DNA of 64,000 bases from Fictibacillus norfolkensis (lineage in GTDB: Bacteria > Bacillota > Bacilli > Bacillales > Fictibacillaceae): contig NZ_JACSQM010000009.1 in NCBI RefSeq assembly GCF_014836645.1, positions 1-64,000 on the forward strand, in the 5' to 3' direction. How positions within the stretch are numbered: the first letter of the stretch is position 1; every line of letters begins with the position of its first letter. The notes beneath the pieces were generated by a model. That model worked only from the letters and a program-made list of their open reading frames with translations. It was not told the DNA's origin and ran no database searches. Made by a program: the position numbers and the translations under genes. Shown here in pieces: positions 47,057-53,914 of the stretch.

Positions 47057-47092
47057 GATCAATAAGACTTATTCATTCTTATTATAAACGTT

Positions 47093-47148
47093 AAAAAGCC
47101 GACTTTTTGATTTGTGTTTTCGAGCAAATCATGAGTTGGCTTTTTTAA
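47093..47148 (+). terminator. Terminator after the small cysteine-rich gene
   Basis: AAAAAGCCGACT / AGTTGGCTTTTTT with an inner GATTTG / CAAATC stem. Confidence 0.75.
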
Positions 47149-47182
47149 ATAGACCATGAAGGTAAAGAGCACCTTCCTTTTC

Positions 47183-47285
47183 TATTCACCTTTTGCTTGT
47201 CGGGGCTGAACAAGCCACTTCCTCCTCGCATGCCTTGCAAGTAGTATTCCATGAGGAAGGCACGCTTCTTACACTCCAATCAATG
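47183..47285 (-). repeat. GTTGATT repeat variant F (half element with insert module)
   Basis: On the minus strand it reads ATTGATTGGAGTGTAAG, GCGTGCC, then GCAAGGCATGCGAGGAGGAA and GGCTTGTTCAGCCCCGACAA. The first part is the usual left end; the later modules match the inserts of copies C and H. The usual right half is missing, so this is a partial or mosaic element, 48 bp from copy G. Confidence 0.7.
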
Positions 47286-47332
47286 ATCAAAGAAGTGTGT
47301 TTAAGGATTTTTTATTTCCTTCTTCAATGCAA

Positions 47333-47432
47333 GTTGATTGGAGCGGAAGGTTGCCGACTCCTAAGGGCGCAAAGCGGCAGGAGGCTCACCGTTCGCCCCA
47401 TGGAAAGCGTGCAACCTGGAGCGGAAATCAAC
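47333..47432 (+). repeat. GTTGATT palindromic repeat, copy G
   Basis: The shortest copy, 100 bp: GTTGATTGGAGCGGAAGG at the left, GACTCCTAAGGGCGCAAAGC, GGCTCACCGTTCGCCCC, and GAGCGGAAATCAAC at the right. Loop GGGCGCAAAGCGGCAGG. Confidence 0.82.
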
Positions 47433-47517
47433 TACTTTCAAAGAGCATCTAAGAATACGAAAACAATACAAAAAGCAGACCTTACATGGAAGATCTGCTT
47501 TAAATAATTTCCATGAC

Positions 47518-48006
47518 TTAGCGAAGCGATGGAGGAGTAGCAAGCTTTCTTACGCTTGAATTCGTACGAACACCAGTCGGTGCTGAAAAAGAATTTGTAA
47601 GCTCTTTTTGGATAACAATGCTAGAACCTAGCTGTCCGTGTACTTTAAAGCCCCAATGCTGGAAAGTCTTTAGAGCATCCGTATTCTCTTCATCAACCGT
47701 ACCAAATACATTGCGAATTCCTTGTTTCATAAGGTGACTCTCAAATACGGGAAGAAATGAGGTAGCGATGCCCTTTCCTTGATGTTTTGTATCCAACACA
47801 ACGTAATCCACAAAAATTGTTTGCCCGATTCTGAATCGATAACATACAAAACCAATGATCGTATCATTGCTGTCACAGACAATCATGACCTCGTTGGCCA
47901 TGTTTATAATCATTTCAATCACGTTTTTACGGACTTGAAAATTACTTACTACCATATCTACTAAAAAAGGATCGTCCTTACCAGGAACCCGTTTGCGAAT
48001 ATACAA
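47518..48006 (-). CDS. GNAT-family acetyltransferase
   Basis: A 162-residue acetyl-CoA-dependent N-acetyltransferase. The core FVDYVVLDTKHQGKGIATSF carries the acetyl-CoA binding Q/RxxGxG/A loop, followed by FGTVDEENTDALKTFQHWGF. The last 30 residues are a low-complexity Ser/Thr tail (APTGVRTNSSVRKLATPPSL). Substrate unknown. ATG after GGGGGAAT. Confidence 0.85.
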   Translation of the reverse strand: MYIRKRVPGKDDPFLVDMVVSNFQVRKNVIEMIINMANEVMIVCDSNDTIIGFVCYRFRIGQTIFVDYVVLDTKHQGKGIATSFLPVFESHLMKQGIRNVFGTVDEENTDALKTFQHWGFKVHGQLGSSIVIQKELTNSFSAPTGVRTNSSVRKLATPPSLR

Positions 48007-48227
48007 ATATATTCCCCCTTATATTACTTTACGAAGGGAAGATATAAAGAAATAAATAGAAGATGATTCACTTATAGAAACACTTAGTTTACATTAGAAC
48101 ATAACTATTATTTTATTAAAAATCCCCCTTGCTTGTACTATATGTGCTTGTCCTTGAAAGGGTCTGGATACCGTCCTAGTTCTAATGAAAAAGGCGCTAT
48201 GTAGGAGGATGTTCTAAAAATAGAAAA

Positions 48228-48257
48228 GCCGAGGAGGAATCCCCGGCTTTTTACCTG
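48228..48257 (-). terminator. Terminator of the short cationic peptide gene
   Basis: AAAAGCCG / CCGGCTTTTT stem (loop AGGAGGAATC-like), directly after the stop codon on the minus strand. Confidence 0.82.
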
Positions 48258-48258
48258 C

Positions 48259-48324
48259 TTATGCAGCTTGTTTCTTACCTTTTTTTCTTTTCTTAAATCC
48301 TAATAGGCTACCGATTAAGCTCAC
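48259..48324 (-). CDS. 21-residue cationic amphipathic peptide
   Basis: A tiny gene with GAAGGGGGGG 8 bases before a GTG start. The peptide MSLIGSLLGF-KKRKKGKKQAA has a hydrophobic helix of ten residues followed by eight Lys/Arg. The stop codon is followed within two bases by an intrinsic terminator, so a whole transcription unit is visible. It could be a membrane-binding peptide (as in SpoVM or PSM-like peptides) or an antimicrobial or leader peptide. The form argues for translation; the function is not known. Confidence 0.6.
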   Translation of the reverse strand: MSLIGSLLGFKKRKKGKKQAA

Positions 48325-48521
48325 TATAGACCCCCCCTTCTATAAGCGAACTATTGAGAAAAAGAACAATCACTCTTGTTTTCTTCTCTACTCTATCTTA
48401 CGCAAGCTTGTCTCAAAGGTTTGGACGATTCTAAAAAATGGATGCTAAAAAAATACATTTACAAATACATACAGAGATTCGTTTATAATTTAAGAACTAG
48501 CATGAAAAAGGAGTACAATTT

Positions 48522-49469
48522 ATGAATGTTGAGCGTGAGCAAAGAAAACAGATCTTCAGAGTTTTGGAGTATATTGAAGAGCATGTAGAGGATTCATTGC
48601 CATTAGAGAAACTGGCTGGCATCTCTACGTATTCTCCTTTCCATTTTCAGCGAATTTTTAAAAGTATTGTGGGGGAAACACCAGCTGCTTACGTAAAAAG
48701 GTTCCGATTGGAGAACGCGGCACATCGATTGATCTATGAAACGTATATCCCTATTACTCAAGTTGCGATGCTGTGTGGGTTTTCTTCCTTATCGTATTTC
48801 ACGTATTCTTTTCAATCTTATTTCAAGACGAGTCCGAAAAATTGGCGGGAAGGAGCTTATCTCCAGCAATTTCCTCGGGAATATGAAGATAGCAAGAAAT
48901 CTAAACAAGTTCGCAAACCATCGAAAGAAAAAGAGGACAATGCTATTTATAATGAGTTTAAATGGCTAGATTTATCTAAAATAAAAATTGAAACTTTTCC
49001 AAACAGCACTACGATTAAAGGTCACCATTTTGGGACGTACACGAGTGGGGTTTCTGAAGCTTGGGAAGAAGTTCATAAATGGTGTGAATCAAGAAACCTG
49101 ATTGATTCACATACGTTGTTTCTCGGCGTACCGCGAAACAATCCATACATCACGCCTCCTGACAAATGCCGATATGATTGTCATATTACGATCAGTAAAA
49201 CAATAGCAGCTGATTCGATCGCGTCTGATGATAGATCTAAGTTTGTTGGTGGAAAGCATGTAGTATATGAATTTGATGAACCTGTCGATTATTCAGAACG
49301 CAATCTGATAATTGACTGCTACTCTGAACTGTATAGCTATTGGCTGCCAAGAAGCGGGTTTAAATATTTAAGTAATCCAGTAGAAGTCATAGAGATCCAA
49401 CAGGACGGAGATACGTTAAAACGGGAAAGTAAGATTAAAGCGATTGCCCTAGCCATTGAACCAAAATAA
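48522..49469 (+). CDS. AraC-family regulator with GyrI-like effector domain
   Basis: A 315-residue protein with an N-terminal pair of helix-turn-helix motifs (about 10-108: LPLEKLAGISTYSPFHFQRI and ITQVAMLCGFSSLSYFTYSF) and a C-terminal GyrI/BmrR-like small-molecule-binding domain (about 150-315). This order (HTH first) is the Rob/MarA-like type that binds drugs. It is followed with overlap by the DUF1761 gene, which may be its target. RBS AAAAGGAG. Confidence 0.9.
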   Translation: MNVEREQRKQIFRVLEYIEEHVEDSLPLEKLAGISTYSPFHFQRIFKSIVGETPAAYVKRFRLENAAHRLIYETYIPITQVAMLCGFSSLSYFTYSFQSYFKTSPKNWREGAYLQQFPREYEDSKKSKQVRKPSKEKEDNAIYNEFKWLDLSKIKIETFPNSTTIKGHHFGTYTSGVSEAWEEVHKWCESRNLIDSHTLFLGVPRNNPYITPPDKCRYDCHITISKTIAADSIASDDRSKFVGGKHVVYEFDEPVDYSERNLIIDCYSELYSYWLPRSGFKYLSNPVEVIEIQQDGDTLKRESKIKAIALAIEPK

Positions 49470-49482
49470 CGAGGGGGCCATT

Positions 49483-49863
49483 ATGGAACTAAACGGAGTG
49501 CTATTAAACATGACAGCGATTATCGCTGGGGGACTTTTATATATGATCTACGGAGGCATCTACTATTCGACGATTCTCGGAAAGAAAAAGGAAAATGGTG
49601 AGACAGGACCTTTTAAATACATTTTTTCCGTAATCGTTGCCTTTGTGAGTTCATTTCTTATGTCTTATCTTATCGGAATAATTGGAGCCGAAAGTGCAGC
49701 AGAAGGACTCATGGTTGGGTTCATCATAGGGATCTTGATTACGATGGTCTATTATAAAAACACACTTTTCGGTCTACTGACAAGAAAGTCTTTTATCATT
49801 GCAATCGGAGACCACTTGGTGATCTTCACCTTACTAGGATTGTTGCATGGTTGGATGAATTAA
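49483..49863 (+). CDS. DUF1761 membrane protein
   Basis: A 126-residue protein with four helices (for example AIIAGGLLYMIYGGIYYSTIL, FIIAIGDHLVIFTLLGLLHG). The GGIYYSTILGKK segment is typical of DUF1761, whose role is unknown. ATG 49483 follows CGAGGGGG; an in-frame ATG at 49456 lies inside the preceding gene and has no RBS. Operon with the AraC/GyrI regulator. Confidence 0.82.
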   Translation: MELNGVLLNMTAIIAGGLLYMIYGGIYYSTILGKKKENGETGPFKYIFSVIVAFVSSFLMSYLIGIIGAESAAEGLMVGFIIGILITMVYYKNTLFGLLTRKSFIIAIGDHLVIFTLLGLLHGWMN

Positions 49864-49868
49864 GAATG

Positions 49869-49897
49869 AAGAAGCTTAGTTGATAAGCTTCTTTTTT
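49869..49897 (+). terminator. Terminator after the DUF1761 gene
   Basis: GAAGAAGCTT / AAGCTTCTTTTTTT, loop AGTTGAT. Confidence 0.85.
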
Positions 49898-49954
49898 TGT
49901 GAAAGCTTAAGTGATAAAGCATGATGTTTATGCTTACAATGGCATCTTTGACAA

Positions 49955-50163
49955 GTTGATTGGAGTGTAAGGTGCGTGCCGTCTACATGAGAATCTTCTC
50001 GCAAGGCATGCGACGAGGAAGTGGACTGCGTTAGCATTAACTGGTAGACGCAGGAGCAAGAATGCTTCATTGAAGTGGGACAGGTGAGACTCTTAATAGT
50101 GCAAGGCACTAAGAGGCTCACCGCACGCCCCCCGGAAAGCGAGCACCTGAAACGGAGATCAAC
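49955..50163 (+). repeat. GTTGATT palindromic repeat, copy H, with insert
   Basis: A 209-bp element. Outer parts are standard (GTTGATTGGAGTGTAAGGTG, GGTGAGACTCTTAATAG, GGCTCACCGCACGCCC, GGAGATCAAC). Inserted after GGTGCGTGCC is a module with GCAAGGCATGCGACGAGGAA and TGGTAGACGCAGGAGCAAGA, the first of which is shared with copy F. Confidence 0.82.
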
Positions 50164-50174
50164 TACTTCTAAGC

Positions 50175-50224
50175 AAAAAAAACCACTGACGCAATGGAGG
50201 ACCATCACATCAGTGGTTTTTATT
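50175..50224. terminator. Terminator between copy H and the POT transporter gene
   Basis: AAAACCACTGA / TCAGTGGTTTT stem with A-run and T-run on the two sides, so it can serve the minus-strand transporter. Confidence 0.8.
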
Positions 50225-50228
50225 TTGA

Positions 50229-51719
50229 TTAACGAATACCTTTCATCTTCTCTTGAATCTTAGGTGAGATGACAAATAGGATAAGTGATAACACAATCGC
50301 AGCTCCACCGATCGTACCGAAGTACATCATTTCTGTTTCTGCAGAATAGAACTTAACGATTTGTGCGTTGATCGCTTGTGCAGCTGCACTTGCTAAGAAC
50401 CATAAGCTCATTGTTTGTGCAGAGAATGCTGCTGGAGCAAGCTTCGTTGTTGCAGAAAGTCCTACTGGAGACAATAGAAGCTCACCGATTACAACGATAA
50501 AGTAACTAAGAACAAGCCATAGTGGATTTACTAGTGTATCTTCTCCACCAAAGTATGCAGGAAGAAGAATAACTAAGAATGATAACCCAGCGAATAACAA
50601 ACTTAGTGCAAATTTCTTTGGTACTGTCGGTTGACGGTTACCAAGCTTTACCCACATCCAAGCGAATAGTGGAGCTAGTGTAATGATGAATAAAGGATTT
50701 AGAGATTGGAACCAAGCTGGTGAAATCTCAAGTCCTGCAAACGTTAAATCCGTACGCTTGTCCGCATAAGCAGCAAGAATCGTTGAACCTTGCTCTTGAA
50801 TCGCCCAGAACATAACAGCAGCGATGAATAGCGGAATGTACGCAATAATTCGTGAACGCTCGTCTGATGTCGTTTTTGGACTGCGGTACATCACCACGAA
50901 ATAGATAGTAGGGATCGTGATACCAAATAGACCAACTAATGTAATGAATACTTCAAGTGTGAAAAGTCCTGCTGGGATGGTTGTACCTAAGATAACAGCT
51001 AGTACAACTACAGTAATACCAACGATGATTGATACTTTCTTCTTCTCAGCTGGAGTTAATGGGTTAGGCACATACGTACCTGCAAGCCCAAGATTCTTTT
51101 TCTTTGTTACAGCAAATACAATTAGTCCTAATAACATACCAACTGCTGCGATACCGAAACCTAAATGGAAGCTCTTTTTAGCAACTTCCCCAACGATTAA
51201 TGGAGACAAGAAAGCACCTAGGTTGATCCCCATGTAGAAGATACTAAATCCTGCATCACGACGATTATCGCCAGGAGCATAGATATCACCTACGACACTG
51301 GAAACGTTAGGCTTAAGTAATCCTGTACCAATAACGATAAAGACCATGGAAATAAACAGCATTGTCAGATCGCCTGGTAGTGAAAGGACGATATGACCGA
51401 TCATGATTAAAATACCACCATAGAACAATGCTCTAGATGTACCAAAAACTCTGTCTGCTAACCAACCACCGATTACACCGGACATATATACGAGTGAACC
51501 ATAAATGGACATGATTGCAAGTGCAGTGGACTCTTCTAAGCCTAGACCACCTTTTGAAACTTCATAGTACATGTAGTAAATAAGGATTGCACGCATTCCG
51601 TAGTAAGAAAAGCGCTCCCAAAACTCTGTGAAGAAAAGTGTGAATAATCCTTTAGGGTGTCCAAAGAAACCTTTTTGCGGGACACTATCCACAATTTTCT
51701 GTCTATTGATGTCTGACAT
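50229..51719 (-). CDS. POT/PTR2-family peptide transporter
   Basis: A proton-coupled di- and tripeptide symporter of 496 aa with about fourteen helices. The POT signature EFWERFSYYGMRAILIYYM with the ExxER motif is near residue 30, GGWLADRVFG follows, and FSIFYMGINLGAFLSPLIVG is the PTR2 motif. It resembles DtpT of lactic bacteria and YclF of Bacillus. It is monocistronic with a SigA promoter upstream. Confidence 0.94.
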   Translation of the reverse strand: MSDINRQKIVDSVPQKGFFGHPKGLFTLFFTEFWERFSYYGMRAILIYYMYYEVSKGGLGLEESTALAIMSIYGSLVYMSGVIGGWLADRVFGTSRALFYGGILIMIGHIVLSLPGDLTMLFISMVFIVIGTGLLKPNVSSVVGDIYAPGDNRRDAGFSIFYMGINLGAFLSPLIVGEVAKKSFHLGFGIAAVGMLLGLIVFAVTKKKNLGLAGTYVPNPLTPAEKKKVSIIVGITVVVLAVILGTTIPAGLFTLEVFITLVGLFGITIPTIYFVVMYRSPKTTSDERSRIIAYIPLFIAAVMFWAIQEQGSTILAAYADKRTDLTFAGLEISPAWFQSLNPLFIITLAPLFAWMWVKLGNRQPTVPKKFALSLLFAGLSFLVILLPAYFGGEDTLVNPLWLVLSYFIVVIGELLLSPVGLSATTKLAPAAFSAQTMSLWFLASAAAQAINAQIVKFYSAETEMMYFGTIGGAAIVLSLILFVISPKIQEKMKGIR

Positions 51720-51747
51720 ATGACAACCTCCTCTTAGTACATTAAAT

Positions 51748-51777
51748 ATAATACTTTGAAATATTTATTATTGTCAA
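51748..51777 (-). promoter_or_regulatory. SigA promoter of the POT transporter gene
   Basis: TTGACA (complement of 51772-51777), 18 bp, TATTAT (complement of 51748-51753). The remaining divergent 323-bp gap to rlmN is A/T-rich; I see no other structure. Confidence 0.65.
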
Positions 51778-52042
51778 AAGTTTTCGGCTTATCTATTATT
51801 ACAGGTTCTTATGCATACGTAAATGGAAATTACACCCTATATGGGCATAATGTCTTATATATATGCAAAAACAGGGTATAAAAAGTGTATAAAAGTAGTG
51901 TGAAAATTTACTTACGTAGTATGCTCAAAAAAATAAAAAAATTGTAAGGTGCTGGGAAAGAGGTTCAACCATTGTGAACATAGTGAAATTTTTAGTACTA
52001 TAGAAGAATAAGTTTAAAGGTAGTGAAAAGAGGTCTTTTTAC

Positions 52043-53122
52043 ATGAACAAAAATTCCATTTATGGATTAACGATTGAACAACTAACAGAATGGCTCGGGC
52101 AACATGGATATAAACCGTATCGCGCTTCACAAGTTTGGAACTATCTATATAGAGAGCGAGTAACCACGTTTTCGGAAATGGTCGATATCAAAGCAGATTG
52201 TATTGAATTATTAACCGAAAACTTTACCATTCAAACGCTTCGGGAGCACGTTAAGCAGGAAGCTTCAGATGGAACGGTGAAATTTCTCTTCAAATTGAAT
52301 GATGGCAACTTGATTGAAACTGTACTGATGAGACATAAATACGGTTTATCAGTATGTGTAACCACTCAAGTCGGTTGCAACATCGGCTGCAGTTTTTGCG
52401 CAAGTGGTCTGTTAACGAAAACACGAGATCTATCGAGTGGGGAAATTGTAGAGCAGATCATGAACGTGCAGCATCATTTAGACGCTGCAGGTGAGGGAGA
52501 AAAGGTAAGTCATATCGTTGTAATGGGAATCGGTGAGCCTTTCGATAACTTTGAGAACATGATTGATTTTCTTAAGATCATGATCGATCAAAAAGGTCTA
52601 GCGATCGGATCGAGACACATTACAGTCTCGACAAGCGGGATCGTAAACAAAATGTATGAGTTTGCAGATGTGAACATCCCAGTCAATCTGGCACTATCCC
52701 TTCACGCACCGAACAATGAACTGCGTACAAAAATCATGAAGATTAACCGAGCATTTCCAGTTGAAAAGCTAATGGATGCGATCAACTATTATATTGAGAA
52801 AACAAATCGCAGGATTACAATAGAATATATTTTATTAAAAGATGTAAATGATCATGTAGAAGAAGCCGTTGAACTCGCAGCTCTTTTTCAAGATAAAAAG
52901 AAAAAAACGTATATCAATCTGATCCCATATAACCCAGTTGATGAGCACAGCCAGTATCAGCGAAGTGACCAAGAATCGGTTCTAGCGTTTTACGACACGC
53001 TCAAGAAAAACGGCATCAACTGTAAGATTCGTCAAGAGCACGGTACAGATATCGATGCAGCTTGCGGTCAGTTAAGAAGTAAACAGATCAAGAAGGATAA
53101 AGATCAATCGATTACGTCGTAA
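52043..53122 (+). CDS. rlmN: 23S rRNA adenine-2503 C2-methyltransferase RlmN
   Basis: A radical SAM methyltransferase of 359 aa. It methylates C2 of A2503 in 23S rRNA and of A37 in some tRNAs. The iron-sulfur motif is CNIGCSFC (near 112-119) and the methyl-carrying second Cys lies in [12 protein letters not shown] near the C-terminus. The GVGEPFDN-type segment ([11 protein letters not shown]) and [13 protein letters not shown] are typical. It is of RlmN and not clear Cfr type. It is not in the prpC-prkC-cpgA cluster, so it may be a second copy. Phrase array 4a lies in its 3' region. Confidence 0.9.
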   Translation: MNKNSIYGLTIEQLTEWLGQHGYKPYRASQVWNYLYRERVTTFSEMVDIKADCIELLTENFTIQTLREHVKQEASDGTVKFLFKLNDGNLIETVLMRHKYGLSVCVTTQVGCNIGCSFCASGLLTKTRDLSSGEIVEQIMNVQHHLDAAGEGEKVSHIVVMGIGEPFDNFENMIDFLKIMIDQKGLAIGSRHITVSTSGIVNKMYEFADVNIPVNLALSLHAPNNELRTKIMKINRAFPVEKLMDAINYYIEKTNRRITIEYILLKDVNDHVEEAVELAALFQDKKKKTYINLIPYNPVDEHSQYQRSDQESVLAFYDTLKKNGINCKIRQEHGTDIDAACGQLRSKQIKKDKDQSITS

Positions 53123-53159
53123 TGGAAGACTGTTTACTCCTAAAAGTGCGTGGCGAATG

Positions 53160-53281
53160 GAAGTGGACAGTAAAAATGGCCAAGTAGACAGTAAATGTGT
53201 AAAAGTGGACAGTATTTCATCGAAAGTGGACAGTAAAACTCAAAAAGTGGACAGTATTTTCTAAAAAGTCGACAGTAAGCA
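53160..53281 (+). repeat. 21-bp phrase array 4a (word AAGTGGACAGTA)
   Basis: Six units of exactly 21 bp. The word AAGTGGACAGTA is followed by nine variable bases; ACAG cores recur at 21-bp steps with GGACAG, AGACAG, GGACAG, GGACAG, GGACAG and CGACAG at 53165, 53186, 53207, 53228, 53249 and 53270. It begins about 38 bp after the rlmN stop and ends before a terminator at 53325, so it is in the rlmN 3' UTR. Confidence 0.82.
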
Positions 53282-53324
53282 CACTTTGAGGTGTTTGCGC
53301 TACCCACATGCCTGTCTACGCTTT

Positions 53325-53354
53325 AAAACTGCCCCTGTGTAGAGGTAGTTTTGT
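53325..53354 (+). terminator. Terminator after rlmN and array 4a
   Basis: AAAACTGCC / GGTAGTTTT stem with one G-T pair, loop CCTGTGTAGA, TTTT-rich tail. Confidence 0.65.
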
Positions 53355-53365
53355 TGATGGTGACG

Positions 53366-53423
53366 GTAATCTGTCTGATTCGTAGATTAATCTGTCCATT
53401 TCAGCCAATAATCTGTCCAATTA
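53366..53423 (-). repeat. 21-bp phrase array 4b (word TGGACAGATTA, reversed)
   Basis: CTGTC at 53371, 53392 and 53413, each preceded by AAT, at exact 21-bp steps. Read on the minus strand the word is GGACAGATT, so it has the same GGACAG core as array 4a but faces it across the terminator hairpin. Confidence 0.75.
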
Positions 53424-53465
53424 TATATTTCAAAAGCAGCATTGAATTCGAAAACATCCTAATGA

Positions 53466-53500
53466 AAAGAGACCGGTTTTTTTAACTGGTCTCTTTTTAT
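53466..53500. terminator. Terminator upstream of the MutS2-like leader
   Basis: AAAGAGACCGGTT / AACTGGTCTCTTT (one G-T pair) with TTTTT tail. Confidence 0.8.
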
Positions 53501-53504
53501 TATG

Positions 53505-53533
53505 TTGACAACTGTTAAACAATTACATAAGAT
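53505..53533 (+). promoter_or_regulatory. SigA promoter of the MutS2-like gene leader
   Basis: TTGACA at 53505-53510, a 17-bp spacer and TAAGAT at 53528-53533, followed by AATGG. It is 380 bp upstream of the MutS2-like start, which implies a long leader. Confidence 0.75.
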
Positions 53534-53559
53534 AATGGTAATTCAATGGAAGGGATGGT

Positions 53560-53818
53560 GTGTTTGTGAGCGTTGTCGTTCTTAACTAAAACAATTTGGA
53601 TATCGGTATACAAAAGAAAAAATGAAACGGTGTGTCCGGTTTATTTGCTATGTCTTTTGTTTGCCACCAATAGTTAAGAACAGCGGTCAGATACAAGCCA
53701 TCATACTCAATCCCTTGATGCTGCGGACTCTTCTTATGAGCCGATTTTTTTATGCATTTTTTAGGGTGAAGTCTATCTATGAGGCAGAAATGACATGTTC
53801 ATTTCTGTCTTTTTTTTA
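53560..53818 (+). promoter_or_regulatory. Attenuator-like leader with short peptide and terminators
   Basis: After GGAAGGGA is a short open frame (GTG 53560 or GTG 53566 to TAA 53589) for MFVSVVVLN or MSVVVLN. Its end GTTCTTAACTA (53578-53588) is perfectly complementary to TAGTTAAGAAC (53671-53681). Two intrinsic terminator-like hairpins follow: CGGACTC / GAGCCG with TTTTTT at 53724-53751, and CAGAAATGA / TCATTTCTG with a T-run at 53785-53818. This is the usual form of a translation-controlled attenuator in antibiotic-response genes. A 73-residue open frame across the same stretch is not a convincing gene. Confidence 0.6.
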
Positions 53819-53914
53819 TTGGCACGTTCCTGGCCTCTGTTAAGAGGAGGGGATAATCAACAATTGTTTAAAGTAACTTGTTTTTGCTATTAAAAATTTT
53901 TGGAGGTAGTTCCA

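Noticed and set aside
53622..53843. A 73-residue open frame before the MutS2-like gene
   Set aside because: It has no RBS, runs through two terminator hairpins and has an odd composition rich in Cys and Phe. The region is better explained as a regulatory leader.
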